A stretch of 64,000 nucleotides of DNA from Arthrobacter sp. ISL-72 (GTDB lineage: Bacteria; Actinomycetota; Actinomycetes; Actinomycetales; Micrococcaceae), in contig NZ_JAGGPP010000004.1 of the NCBI RefSeq assembly GCF_018613755.1, positions 186,001 to 250,000 on the forward strand, written 5' to 3'. Below the pieces are notes generated by a model that worked only from the letters and a program-made list of their open reading frames with translations, was not told where the DNA came from and did no database searches. The position numbers were made by a program, and so were the translations under genes. The stretch's first letter is position 1. Each line of letters begins with the position of its first letter. This document shows, one piece after another, positions 1 through 8,477 of this stretch.

Positions 1-20
1 CAATGCAATGCGGCGGTTGA
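1..20 (+). CDS. TadE-like pilus protein, 3' end only (first Tad cluster)
   Basis: Only the last codons lie in the window; the frame starting at base 3 reads Met-Gln-Cys-Gly-Gly-stop. It is recognised by comparison with the second Tad cluster, where tadE ends Met-Leu-Cys-Gly-Gly-stop and overlaps the tadG start in exactly the same way. The first Tad operon therefore continues to the left of the window with at least tadE. Confidence 0.7.
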
Positions 21-1036
21 CAAATAACACAGACAAGGAGCGCGGCGCCACTGCCGTCATGGTAGCCCTGATGATGGTGATGCTCCTCAGCTTCGGGGCC
101 ATCGCCGTTGATGTCGGTGGAATGTACGCCGAAAAGGCGGTAACGCAGAATGGTGCCGATGCCGCGGCCCTTGCGGTGGCGCAGAAATGCGCCAAGAACG
201 CAGCTGATCCCCTTTGCAACACCGGATCCACGCTTTCGGGCACGCTGGCCAACGCCAACGCCAAGGACAACCTCACCAATGTGGCCTCGACCGTGGTGGA
301 TAAAACTGCGGGCAAAGTGACAGTGAATACGAATGCCCAGGATTCCACCGGGGTGCATTTTTCAACCTTCTTTGCACGGATCTTCGGAACCGACACCACA
401 ACGATTAGCGCTGAGGCCGTGGCTGTATGGGGCGGCGCCAAAGCAGGGGTGATATCGCTCCCCATCGCGTTCTCGTCATGCGAAGTGGACTCAAGCGTGG
501 CGGCTGACGGGACCACTCAGTTCCTGCTGTCGCACGGATCGGGGGCTGGGAAGAAGGACACGTGCCACGACACGGCTTCCGGTTTGGAAATCCCCGGAGG
601 TTTTGGCTGGCTGGTGACATCAGGATCGTGTGGCGTCAAGGTCGACCTGTCGTCGCCGTGGGTCGACAGCAATACCGGCAACAACCCTGAATCGAACTGC
701 AGCAGCATTTTGCAGCAGTGGAAGGACCAGCTCGTGGCCGGGAAGAAAGTGGTCGCCCTACTTCCCGTCTTCGACAAGACAAGCGGAACCGGAGCTGGCG
801 CGAAATTTCACCTCAAGGCGTTCGCAGCCATCGATCTGATGGGTTGGGACCTGGCCAACCAGGACCCATTCCACTACATGCCCACCGCGGCCCAATCTTT
901 CAAGGACGCCGGCGGCTGGAAATCAAGCGATCTCGGAATTGTCGGGAAATTCATTCGCTACGTTGCACTGGACGAAGCGTTTGATGCCGGCGGTCCCACT
1001 ACCTACGGCAACACCATCGTTGAACTCACGAAATAA
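8..1036 (+). CDS. TadG-like pilus assembly protein (first Tad cluster)
   Basis: A 342-residue protein with a short N-terminal cytoplasmic part, one hydrophobic segment (about residues 14-36) and a large extracytoplasmic domain. The start of the mature region (GADAAALAVAQKCAKNA) matches the paralogue at 7402-8451, as do Cys-containing blocks such as LPIAFSSCE and GGFGWLV. This is the Tad-domain/TadE-G-like family, thought to act as minor or anchoring components of the Flp pilus. The ATG at 8 overlaps the end of tadE, as in the second copy. It is first in a run of six genes that are overlapping or nearly so. Function is inferred from family and context. Confidence 0.8.
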   Translation: MRRLTNNTDKERGATAVMVALMMVMLLSFGAIAVDVGGMYAEKAVTQNGADAAALAVAQKCAKNAADPLCNTGSTLSGTLANANAKDNLTNVASTVVDKTAGKVTVNTNAQDSTGVHFSTFFARIFGTDTTTISAEAVAVWGGAKAGVISLPIAFSSCEVDSSVAADGTTQFLLSHGSGAGKKDTCHDTASGLEIPGGFGWLVTSGSCGVKVDLSSPWVDSNTGNNPESNCSSILQQWKDQLVAGKKVVALLPVFDKTSGTGAGAKFHLKAFAAIDLMGWDLANQDPFHYMPTAAQSFKDAGGWKSSDLGIVGKFIRYVALDEAFDAGGPTTYGNTIVELTK

Positions 1037-1054
1037 GAAATAAAGGAGAATCCC

Positions 1055-1825
1055 GTGAAAACCAGGCTGCTGGGGGGCCTAGCAGCATTGCTCTTGGCGA
1101 TTGTCGGATCTGTACTGATGTTCAATTACGCACAGGCAGCCGACAGCCGAGCACAGCAAGGCTTAGAGCCCGTAGAAGTTCTTGTCGTTCAGAAGGCAGT
1201 TACAGCAGGCACCCCGGTGTCCAAGCTTTCCGAATCCGTTAAACTAACGTCACTTCCCGGGACTGCTGTTCCGGCCGATGCGGTGAAATCCCTCAGCGAT
1301 TTCTCGGACAAGGTCACTGCCGTGGACCTGCAGCCTGGAGAACAACTCCTCAAGGCTCGACTTATTGATCCGAATGCCTTGGCAGCTCCAGGCACTGTCC
1401 CTGTCCCGGCTGGGATGGAGGAGGTCTCTGTGCTGCTGGAACCGCAGCGCGTAATCGGCGGCCGTTTGGCCGCAGGCGACACCGTGGGCGTTTACATCTC
1501 ATACAAACTGGACGAAAAGGTCAGTAGTGATGCACCAGTCAGCAATGACATAAAGGGCTTCAAGGAGTTCACGGGAAAGGCCTTCCACAAGGTGCTCGTC
1601 ACGAGCGTTCAGCAGGCTCCTCCTGAAACCTCAAAGGATTCAGCACCTGCTGAAGGCCCCGCACTGCCGTCAGGTTCTGTGTACGTCACCCTGGCCCGTG
1701 AAGACGTCGACTCCGCCGAAATCGTCTTCGGCGCTGAATTCGGCAAGATCTGGCTCTCCAAGGAGGCCGACGAATCGAAGGATTCCAAGCCCGGCTTGGT
1801 GACGCTGGGGAAGGTCGCACAATGA
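1055..1825 (+). CDS. cpaB: CpaB/RcpC-like Flp pilus assembly protein (first cluster)
   Basis: A 256-residue protein with an N-terminal membrane anchor (residues 1-28) and a SAF-like domain (about residues 40-110) followed by the RcpC/CpaB C-terminal region (PAGMEEVSVLLEPQRVIGGRL). The GTG start follows the strong site AAAGGAG. In Gram-negative Tad systems CpaB works with the secretin; here there is no outer membrane, so it more likely acts at the cell envelope around the pilus base. It overlaps cpaE by 4 bases (ATGA). The paralogue is at 8478-9248. Confidence 0.85.
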   Translation: MKTRLLGGLAALLLAIVGSVLMFNYAQAADSRAQQGLEPVEVLVVQKAVTAGTPVSKLSESVKLTSLPGTAVPADAVKSLSDFSDKVTAVDLQPGEQLLKARLIDPNALAAPGTVPVPAGMEEVSVLLEPQRVIGGRLAAGDTVGVYISYKLDEKVSSDAPVSNDIKGFKEFTGKAFHKVLVTSVQQAPPETSKDSAPAEGPALPSGSVYVTLAREDVDSAEIVFGAEFGKIWLSKEADESKDSKPGLVTLGKVAQ

Positions 1826-3021
1826 GCCGCTTCGTAGTCATTACAGCTGCGCAGGAATTTCAGCGCAAGGTGCAGTTAGCGGTGCGAGGCGCACTTCACG
1901 GCACGGTACAGATCCTCCCCCCGTCGGTGATGCTCGGGGGCCCCCAGGAGCTGTTCGGCCGGCTAACCGGCGAACCGCCGGAAGTCTTGGTCTTGGGCCC
2001 TGGACTTCCGGGGGACGAGGCTCTCAAGCTCGCCACGGTGTTCGACTTACAGTATCCAGAAATCAGCCTGGTGCTCGTGGAGGACACGGCTTCTGAACAG
2101 GTCATCAGCGCCATGCGTGCCGGCATCCGGGACATCGTCAGCCCGAATGCGGATGTACCTGAACTGCGAATTTTACTGGAACGAGCATGCCTAGCTTCTG
2201 CCGGACGCCGGCGGGGATTGGTTTCAGCCGCGGGTCCGGAGCGCCCAGCGGGGCGGGTCATCGCAGTCATGTCGCCAAAAGGTGGGGTGGGCAAGACCAC
2301 CGTTGCCACCAACCTGGCGATTGGCCTTGGCAAGATTGCGCCGATGGGCGTCGTCATAGTCGACCTGGACGTGCAGTTCGGCGACGTGGGCACCGGGCTT
2401 CAACTCGAACCTGAGCACACGCTCAGAGACGCTGTCGGGGGCGCCGCCTTTCAGGATTCCATGGTGCTGAAGGCTTTCCTCACCGTTCATCCGAGCGGGA
2501 TCTATGCCCTGTGCGCACCCAACACTCCGGGTGAGGCTGACCAGATCAGCGGAGAAGCAGTCAGCCACCTTCTCAATCAAATGGCTGCGGAATTCCAATA
2601 CGTGGTGGTCGACACAACTCCTGGGCTCGGTGAACACGTGCTCGCAACACTGGAGCAGGCCACGGATGCAGTGTGGGTCTGCGGTATGGACATTCCGAGC
2701 ATTCGAGGACTGCACACAAGCTTCGAAGTTCTTCGCGAACTGCAACTCTTACCCCAGGGCAGGCACGTCGTGCTTAATTTCGCAGACCGGCGTAGCGGGC
2801 TCACAGTTCAGGATGTCGAGGCGACGATCGGCGTCCCGGTGGACACGGTGGTGCCTCGCTCGCGTGCAGTGCCTTTCTCGACAAACAAGGGCGTACCCCT
2901 GTTGCAGGAATCCTCTCGCGATGGCGCTGCCCGCGCCTTCGCCAAGTTGGTGGAGCGCTTCGACCCCAAGTGGGCCACCGTTCCTCAGAAGAAAGTACAT
3001 CGACGGATGGTGGTCTCATGA
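1822..3021 (+). CDS. cpaE: CpaE/TadZ-like pilus localisation ATPase (first cluster)
   Basis: A 399-residue protein. The N-terminal half (about 1-130) resembles a degenerate receiver/atypical CheY fold (MRAGIRDIVSP). The C-terminal part is a MinD/ParA-type ATPase with the deviant Walker A motif SPKGGVGKTTVATNLA and the DLDVQFGD switch. TadZ/CpaE proteins place the Tad machinery at the membrane. The start ATG overlaps the cpaB stop and its own TGA overlaps the cpaF start. The closest paralogue in the window is at 9245-10456, with identical domain order. Confidence 0.87.
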   Translation: MSRFVVITAAQEFQRKVQLAVRGALHGTVQILPPSVMLGGPQELFGRLTGEPPEVLVLGPGLPGDEALKLATVFDLQYPEISLVLVEDTASEQVISAMRAGIRDIVSPNADVPELRILLERACLASAGRRRGLVSAAGPERPAGRVIAVMSPKGGVGKTTVATNLAIGLGKIAPMGVVIVDLDVQFGDVGTGLQLEPEHTLRDAVGGAAFQDSMVLKAFLTVHPSGIYALCAPNTPGEADQISGEAVSHLLNQMAAEFQYVVVDTTPGLGEHVLATLEQATDAVWVCGMDIPSIRGLHTSFEVLRELQLLPQGRHVVLNFADRRSGLTVQDVEATIGVPVDTVVPRSRAVPFSTNKGVPLLQESSRDGAARAFAKLVERFDPKWATVPQKKVHRRMVVS

Positions 3022-4451
3022 GCCTCACAGAACGACTGGAAGCGGCCCGCGGCGGAACACCCGCTTTCGGAGCCTCTAGCACCCAAGCTCCAGTCTCAGG
3101 TCAGCATGACCCGGTTGCATTCGCGTCCGGGAACCCCTCGGCAACCGCCGGCGCCGCCCCCGTTGACGCACTGGCGGGCCTGAAGCAACGGGCAGGAAAG
3201 GCCCTCTTCGAACGCCTGGGAGGACGCCTCACCGATTCTTCGCTGACTGACGAGGAGCTCCGCAAACTAGCACGGGATGAACTGAGCCTGGTCATCGACG
3301 AAGAGCAGGTTCCCCTCAGTCCGGAGGAACGTCGTCGCCTTATCCGCGATGTTGGCGACGACGTTCTGGGTTACGGGCCACTCCAGCGTTTTCTTGAGGA
3401 TCCGTCTATAACGGAGATCATGGTGAACCGGCCGGATCAGGTTTATGTGGAACGCGATGGTCGGCTGCTCCTGACTGACGGCCGGTTCAGTTCAGAGGAA
3501 CACCTCCGGAAGGTGATCGAGCGGATTGTCGCCAAGGTGGGACGTCGCATCGACGAATCTTCGCCACTAGTGGACGCACGGCTGGAGGACGGGTCCCGTG
3601 TGAACGCCATTATTCCGCCTCTTGCGGTCAACGGATCATCACTCACGATCCGAAAATTCAGCAAGATCCCGTTGACGGTCCAGAACCTGATCGACTTCGG
3701 AACGTTGACGCCGGAAATGGCTGAGCTCCTGGATGCGTGTGTCCGGGCCAAGCTCAACATCATCGTGTCCGGCGGTACCGGCACGGGAAAGACCACCCTT
3801 CTCAACGTACTTTCATCGTTCATTCCCGCTGATGACCGCATCGTCACGATTGAGGACGCTGTGGAACTTCAGCTGCAGCAGAGCCATGTGGTCCGGTTGG
3901 AAAGCCGCCCGGCTAATATCGAAGGCAAAGGCGCCGTGACTATCCGCGAACTGGTGAGGAACTCCCTCCGCATGCGCCCGGACAGAATCGTCGTCGGTGA
4001 AGTCCGAGGCGGCGAGAGCCTCGATATGTTGCAGGCCATGAATACGGGGCACGACGGCTCGATTTCAACGGTGCACGCTAACTCACCACGCGACGCAGTG
4101 GCCCGTCTCGAGACCCTTGTGCTCATGGCCGGCATGGATCTTCCCCTGCGCGCCATCCGAGAACAGGTGTCCTCCGCGGTTAACCTCATCGTTCATCTGT
4201 CCAGGTTGCGCGATGGTACCCGACGTGTAACGCACATCACCGAAGTCCAGGGGATGGAAGGCGAAATCGTAACGCTGCAGGACGCCTTCGTTTTCGATTA
4301 TGCCGCTGGCGTTGACGTGAACGGCAAATTCCTCGGTAAGCCTGTTCCGACTGGGATTCGCCCCCGCTTTATAGATCACTTCGCTGACCTGGGAATTGTT
4401 ATCTCTCCAGCCGTTTTTGGCGGTCGGCCACTGACTGCTGGAAGGCGATGA
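3018..4451 (+). CDS. cpaF: TadA/CpaF pilus assembly ATPase (first cluster)
   Basis: A 477-residue type II/IV secretion-family ATPase that powers Flp pilus extension. The N-terminal domain includes DVLGYGPLQRFLEDPSITE. Walker A is SGGTGTGKTTLL, followed by the Asp box, the Walker B region RPDRIVVGEVRGGES and the His box DGSISTVHANSPRDA. The start is the ATG in the ATGA overlap with cpaE; an upstream in-frame ATG at 2970 lies inside cpaE and has no ribosome site of its own. The N-terminal linker is shorter than in the paralogue at 10457-12034. Confidence 0.92.
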   Translation: MSLTERLEAARGGTPAFGASSTQAPVSGQHDPVAFASGNPSATAGAAPVDALAGLKQRAGKALFERLGGRLTDSSLTDEELRKLARDELSLVIDEEQVPLSPEERRRLIRDVGDDVLGYGPLQRFLEDPSITEIMVNRPDQVYVERDGRLLLTDGRFSSEEHLRKVIERIVAKVGRRIDESSPLVDARLEDGSRVNAIIPPLAVNGSSLTIRKFSKIPLTVQNLIDFGTLTPEMAELLDACVRAKLNIIVSGGTGTGKTTLLNVLSSFIPADDRIVTIEDAVELQLQQSHVVRLESRPANIEGKGAVTIRELVRNSLRMRPDRIVVGEVRGGESLDMLQAMNTGHDGSISTVHANSPRDAVARLETLVLMAGMDLPLRAIREQVSSAVNLIVHLSRLRDGTRRVTHITEVQGMEGEIVTLQDAFVFDYAAGVDVNGKFLGKPVPTGIRPRFIDHFADLGIVISPAVFGGRPLTAGRR

Positions 4452-5398
4452 TTCCGATGACACCTGCCACGTTTGCCATCGGCATGACCCTCTTAGTCGG
4501 AGCAGTAGTGGTAATAGTGTTCGTCGTGCTCCGCCCGTCAAACGGCTCTGTGGCTCTAAGCCGCAGGCGTCCGTTCGGCGGGGCCGAACGCTCTGCGCTA
4601 ACCAAATTCACTGACGCCACAGTGGGCGCAGTGGAAAGGGTTCTAGCCGGCGGCGGCAAAAACCCGGGTGAGCGGGCCACACTGGATCAGGCCGGCCTCA
4701 AGATGGCCCGCGCGGACTTCATCGTTCTGGTTGGCGCAGTTACAGTCGTGGCCGGCTTCGTGGGCCTCATCCTGCAAGGGCCGGTGTTCGCTGTGCTCTT
4801 CGCCGGCCTTACTCCAATATTGGCCGCGATGTATCTGTCATTCCTGACCCAGCGCCGCCGCGCACGGTTTGAGGCGCAACTGGGCGACACCTTAACCATG
4901 GTGTCCGGGGGTCTTCGGGCTGGTCACAGTGTTCTTCGGGCCATTGATGCAGTGGCACAGGAAGCCAGCGAACCCACCGCCACGGAATTCTCCCGGGTGG
5001 TCAATGAAACTCGGCTGGGCCGCGACCTACAGGATTCGTTGAATGACGTATCACTCCGAATGAAGAGCGAGGACTTCAACTGGATGGCCCAGGCCATCGA
5101 AATCAACCGGGAAGTCGGCGGTGACCTAGCTGAAGTATTTGACCAAGTCGGCGAAACGATCCGTGAACGCTCCCAGATCAAGGGAACGGTGAAGGCACTG
5201 AGTGCAGAAGGGAAGCTTTCCGCAATCATCCTCATGGCACTACCGGTACTTCTGTTCATCCTCATTGGGTTGGCCAACCCCAAATACAGTGGACAGCTAA
5301 CCGGCCATCCTATTGGCTGGATGCTGCTCGGGATCGCCGTGGTGATGATGACCATTGGCGGTCTGTGGATCCGCAAGATCAGCGATCTGAAATTCTAG
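4448..5398 (+). CDS. tadB: TadB inner-membrane platform protein (first cluster)
   Basis: A 316-residue T2SSF-family membrane protein. There is an N-terminal transmembrane helix, a helix pair near residues 90-135, a cytoplasmic GspF-like domain (LGDTLTMVSGGLRAGHSVLRAID and NREVGGDLAEVFDQVGETIRER) and C-terminal helices. With TadC it forms the platform on which the CpaF ATPase acts. It overlaps cpaF by 4 bases. The base composition is visibly less GC-rich than in the paralogue at 12037-12969. Confidence 0.88.
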   Translation: MIPMTPATFAIGMTLLVGAVVVIVFVVLRPSNGSVALSRRRPFGGAERSALTKFTDATVGAVERVLAGGGKNPGERATLDQAGLKMARADFIVLVGAVTVVAGFVGLILQGPVFAVLFAGLTPILAAMYLSFLTQRRRARFEAQLGDTLTMVSGGLRAGHSVLRAIDAVAQEASEPTATEFSRVVNETRLGRDLQDSLNDVSLRMKSEDFNWMAQAIEINREVGGDLAEVFDQVGETIRERSQIKGTVKALSAEGKLSAIILMALPVLLFILIGLANPKYSGQLTGHPIGWMLLGIAVVMMTIGGLWIRKISDLKF

Positions 5399-5409
5399 GA
5401 GGTACGGAG

Positions 5410-6288
5410 ATGCAACCGATCGCCTGGGGCATAATCGCCCTCACCGTTTTACCCGCTTCGTATCTTGCCTGGTCCATCATTGTGGCCGATCGAAAATCGC
5501 GCCTGATAATCCAAGGCAACCTCAGCAAGGGCCTCGAAAACAGCGGTGCTGCGGCTACGCCGCAGAACATGGATTTCGAGCGGCTGGCCCGAAAGCTCAC
5601 CCCCACTGGCTACGAGGCTAAACTCGACAGGCTGCTCGCCCTGGCGGGACGTCCAGCGTCGATGCCGCTACCGCGGCTGCTGGTGGCCAAGCCCGCTCTC
5701 GCCCTCGTTGTGGCGCTCCTCATGATGCTCATGCTCAGCCGCAACAGTAGCCCCCAAATGATCCTGTTGGCCGTATTCTCAACAGGGCTGGCTTACTTTG
5801 TTCCGGATCTCCTCATCCATAGCAGGGGCGCCGAGCGCCAGAAGAAGATCCAGCTGGAGTTACCCAACACACTGGACCAGATGCTGATCGCGGTCGAGGC
5901 TGGCCTCGGCTTTGAATCCGCGATGGCGCGAGCTGGCCAGAATGGCAAAGGCCCGTTGGCTGAGGAGCTCGTTCGGACCCTTCAAGACATGCAGGTAGGT
6001 CGGTCCCGGAGGGACTCGTATCTCGCACTAGCCGACCGGAGCAACGTACAGGATTTGAGAAGCTTCGTGCGGGCGGTGGTTCAGGCCGACGCGTATGGCA
6101 TTGCCATTGCCAAAGTCCTTAAAGCCCAAGCACGGGAAATGCGCGTCAAGCGTCGTCAGCGCGCTGAGCAGAAGGCCATGAAGCTCCCGGTGCTCGTGCT
6201 GTTCCCGCTCCTGCTTTTTATTTTCCCGGTCATCTTCATCGTGATACTGGGTCCCGCTGTCATCAACATCATCGAAGCCTTCTCGTAA
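5410..6288 (+). CDS. tadC: TadC inner-membrane platform protein (first cluster)
   Basis: A 292-residue T2SSF-family membrane protein with an N-terminal helix, a central helix pair, the GspF motif region (ELPNTLDQMLIAVEAGLGFESA) and a long C-terminal hydrophobic segment ending the protein. The ATG at 5410 is chosen because TAGGAGGT lies just upstream, overlapping the tadB stop; the longer frame starting at 5365 lies inside tadB. Last gene of the first Tad operon. Paralogue at 12971-13861. Confidence 0.88.
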   Translation: MQPIAWGIIALTVLPASYLAWSIIVADRKSRLIIQGNLSKGLENSGAAATPQNMDFERLARKLTPTGYEAKLDRLLALAGRPASMPLPRLLVAKPALALVVALLMMLMLSRNSSPQMILLAVFSTGLAYFVPDLLIHSRGAERQKKIQLELPNTLDQMLIAVEAGLGFESAMARAGQNGKGPLAEELVRTLQDMQVGRSRRDSYLALADRSNVQDLRSFVRAVVQADAYGIAIAKVLKAQAREMRVKRRQRAEQKAMKLPVLVLFPLLLFIFPVIFIVILGPAVINIIEAFS

Positions 6289-6370
6289 ATGAACCGCTGA
6301 ACCAACCAAGACCTCGGGGTGTTGGCGCCCCGATGCCACCCGGCACGAGTCGCGGGATCTCGAATCGGGA

Positions 6371-6410
6371 GAAGGCCCTGAGCGAGTGTGAGTGCATGCT
6401 CAGGGCCTTC
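6371..6410 (+). terminator. 13-bp perfect hairpin after tadC (first cluster)
   Basis: Bases 6371-6383 (GAAGGCCCTGAGC) pair perfectly with 6398-6410, around a 14-base loop. There is no T-run, so it may be a stabilising or Rho-assisted structure rather than a simple intrinsic terminator. Confidence 0.5.
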
Positions 6411-6466
6411 AAGGGGATCAGCCCCTGATCACCAAACCGCTGGCGACACGTAGAACACGCAGACCG

Positions 6467-6497
6467 GACCCCCTCGTCACCCAGAACCGAGGGGGTC
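6467..6497 (+). terminator. Probable terminator of the first Tad operon
   Basis: GACCCCCTCG (6467-6476) pairs perfectly with 6488-6497 over an 11-base loop and is followed by CTCTT. It lies between tadC and flp on the plus strand. Confidence 0.55.
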
Positions 6498-6524
6498 CTC
6501 TTGAATGCCAAAGGAACCGAGAGC

Positions 6525-6563
6525 CGCAGATAAAACGCAGGGAATCCGCAGGTTCGCCGCAGG
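6525..6563 (+). promoter_or_regulatory. Four CGCAG(A/G) direct repeats at 11-bp spacing upstream of flp
   Basis: CGCAGA at 6525, then CGCAGG at 6536, 6547 and 6558; each start is exactly 11 bases from the previous one and the 5-base spacers differ. Direct repeats on one helical face are the usual arrangement for OmpR/PhoB-type regulators. Whether the regulator at 14431-15246 binds here is a guess. Confidence 0.5.
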
Positions 6564-6690
6564 AAACACTCAAGTTGGGAAGGCTTGGCACAGGATGCGC
6601 CAAGCTCCGGTCAAAACCTGGAAAGTGGTTGCTACATTTTTGGCAGAGCTGGTGCAGGACCAGCCCACCCAAACTCGCTCAGGAGTCCCG

Positions 6691-6930
6691 ATGCTTTCTC
6701 TTTACACCAACCTTGCAGTTCGTCTTCAGCGCGACGAAAAGGGCGCAACCGCCGTCGAATACGGCATCATGGTTGGCCTCATCGCCGTCGTCATCATTGT
6801 CGCTGTAACGCTCCTCGGCGACACGCTGAGCACTATGTTCGAACAAGTAAAGTGCCAGGTTGGTGGCGGCACATGGGCGGCGGTCAAGCAAACCACCACC
6901 GCGGCCGCTGGCGGAACCTGCACTCCCTGA
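6691..6930 (+). CDS. flp: Flp-type major pilin
   Basis: A 79-residue prepilin. The class III cleavage motif is clear: KG followed by ATAVEYGIMVGLIAVVIIVAV, with the expected Gly at the cut site and Glu at mature position 5, followed by Tyr. A hydrophobic helix and a short Cys-containing C-terminus (two Cys, at KCQV and GTCTP) follow. The ATG at 6691 is chosen for CAGGAG upstream and for normal Flp leader length. Processing needs a TadV/CpaA-type peptidase, which is not in the window. It is the first gene of the second Tad operon. Confidence 0.9.
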   Translation: MLSLYTNLAVRLQRDEKGATAVEYGIMVGLIAVVIIVAVTLLGDTLSTMFEQVKCQVGGGTWAAVKQTTTAAAGGTCTP

Positions 6931-6963
6931 GAAGGGGAACACCTTCGAACGCATCACGAGCCG

Positions 6964-6995
6964 AAGTGGCGGCGGCACCCAAGCCGCCGCCACTT
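6964..6995 (+). terminator. Strong hairpin between flp and tadE
   Basis: AAGTGGCGGCGGC (6964-6976) pairs perfectly with 6983-6995 around the loop ACCCAA, followed by only TTTGG. It is placed to cut or weaken read-through after the abundant pilin, or to protect the flp message 3' end, so that downstream assembly genes are made at lower level. The role is inferred. Confidence 0.55.
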
Positions 6996-7039
6996 TGGCT
7001 GTCACCACATCCCATTTGGCCTGACTGAAAGGCACCACT

Positions 7040-7414
7040 ATGTCCAGGGCATCCGAGCGCGGGGCCGTTGCGGTCGAGTTTGCGATCCTGGCACCTGTCC
7101 TCGTCATGCTCCTTCTGGGCATCATGGAGTTCGCCCGGGTATACAACGCCCAGGCTTCCCTCTCCAGCGCCGCCCGCGAAGGTGTGCGGGTTATGGCCAT
7201 CTCGAACGACAAAACCGCCGCCCGCACCGCCGCCAAGAACGCCGCCCTTTCGCTCAGGCCCGCACTAACGGACGCGAACATCAGCTTCGGCGGTGCCTAC
7301 TGCACCCCCGGCACTCAGATCACCATCAGCATCAGCTACAACCTGTCCACTATGACCGGCATAGCCGGCCCGTTTCCGATGAAGGGCCAAGGAGCCATGC
7401 TATGCGGTGGCTGA
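7040..7414 (+). CDS. tadE: TadE-like minor pilin/pilus assembly protein (second cluster)
   Basis: A 124-residue protein with a TadE-like start: a short basic N-terminus, then RGAVAVEFAILAPVLVMLLLG, which is pilin-like with a Glu after the small residues, then FARVYNAQASLSSAAREGVR. TadE proteins are pseudopilins processed like Flp. The site AAAGG precedes the ATG. Its 3' end overlaps the tadG start by 13 bases, the same arrangement as at the left edge of the window. Confidence 0.87.
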   Translation: MSRASERGAVAVEFAILAPVLVMLLLGIMEFARVYNAQASLSSAAREGVRVMAISNDKTAARTAAKNAALSLRPALTDANISFGGAYCTPGTQITISISYNLSTMTGIAGPFPMKGQGAMLCGG

Positions 7415-8451
7415 CACCCCGTTACCGGAAACAGAACGGCAATCACTACGGCGAACGCGGCGCCGTGAGCGTCGTGGTCGCACTTTTGCTGGTGGCATTG
7501 CTCGGGTTCGGCGCCATAGCGGTGGACGTCGGAATGCTCTACGCCGAGCGAACGCAGCTTCGCAACGGCGCCGACGCAGCTGCCCTCGCCGTAGCGCAGA
7601 AGTGTGCCAAAAACGCCAGCGACGCCGACTGCTCCACCACGTCCGCCCTGGCCCGCAGCTTTGCCAACAGCAACGCCAACGACGGCCTCAGCAACATCAA
7701 GTCCACGGTGCTCGACAAGCCCAACCGCACTGTAACCGTCACGGCAGGAGCCCAGGAATCGGGCCACGCTGCGAATGAAGTATCGCTCTTCTTTGCCCGC
7801 GTGCTGGGCATGGACTCGGCCGAAGTCAACGCCCCTTCAACAATCAAGTGGGGCAGCCCGCTTGCTGGTCGCACTGCCTTCCCCCTCGCGTTCTCCGTCT
7901 GCCAGGTGAAGGACTCCATCGGCGGGGCCCTCCAACTGCTGCAGGATCACGGCAAGAACCTGAATGCGGACTGCTTGTATGGGCCGTCCGGCGCCGCCGT
8001 GGAGGGCGGCTTTGGCTGGCTGGTCCAGGACACCGGCGTCTGCGGCGGCACCATCGACCTGGCAGTCAATGAGGGCGGCAGCGACCCCGGCAACGATCCA
8101 CCCGACAACTGCTCCAGCACCCTGCAGAAATGGGTGGACGAAATCTCGGCCGGCCGGGACATAACGGTCCTTTTGCCGGTATACGACGCAGTCACGGGAT
8201 CCGGCAAGGGAGCCATTTACCACCTCATAGCCTTTGCGGCGTACAAAGTGAAGGGCTGGAAGTTCGGCGGTAACAGCAGTGCTCCCAACACATTCCAGAA
8301 CAAGTTCACTGGCACCAGCGCCGCACTCACCTGCGATAACAACTGCCGCGGCATCATCGGCAGCTTCGTCAAATACACGTCCTTGGCGGACGGCTACACC
8401 CTCGGCCCCGTCGATGCCTACGGCGCCACCATCGTCCGTATCTCCAAATAG
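7402..8451 (+). CDS. TadG-like pilus assembly protein (second cluster)
   Basis: A 349-residue paralogue of the protein at 8-1036. It has an N-terminal helix (about residues 21-42), then GADAAALAVAQKCAKNA and the conserved blocks LPLAFSVCQ, GGFGWLV and NCSSTLQKW. Several spaced cysteines in the extracytoplasmic part suggest disulfides. The Tad-domain family is thought to anchor the pilus or contribute minor tip proteins. Confidence 0.82.
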   Translation: MRWLTPRYRKQNGNHYGERGAVSVVVALLLVALLGFGAIAVDVGMLYAERTQLRNGADAAALAVAQKCAKNASDADCSTTSALARSFANSNANDGLSNIKSTVLDKPNRTVTVTAGAQESGHAANEVSLFFARVLGMDSAEVNAPSTIKWGSPLAGRTAFPLAFSVCQVKDSIGGALQLLQDHGKNLNADCLYGPSGAAVEGGFGWLVQDTGVCGGTIDLAVNEGGSDPGNDPPDNCSSTLQKWVDEISAGRDITVLLPVYDAVTGSGKGAIYHLIAFAAYKVKGWKFGGNSSAPNTFQNKFTGTSAALTCDNNCRGIIGSFVKYTSLADGYTLGPVDAYGATIVRISK

Positions 8452-8477
8452 TCCGTCCGAGTAAACAGGAGCAGTCA

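Larger units (their letters stand above)
6289..6690 (+). other. Non-coding region between the two Tad operons
   Basis: No convincing gene; an in-frame extension of flp back to 6505 has no ribosome site. The stretch holds three separate hairpins (6314-6333, 6371-6410, 6467-6497) that fit the end of the first operon, then four phased CGCAG repeats (6525-6563), then the flp leader with a ribosome site CAGGAG before the ATG at 6691. A promoter for flp is expected around 6560-6670, but no hexamer pair was good enough to call. Confidence 0.6.

Noticed and set aside
6523..6640. Riboswitch upstream of flp (cyclic di-GMP type)
   Set aside because: The conserved core bases of known classes were not found; the repeats fit a DNA-binding array better.
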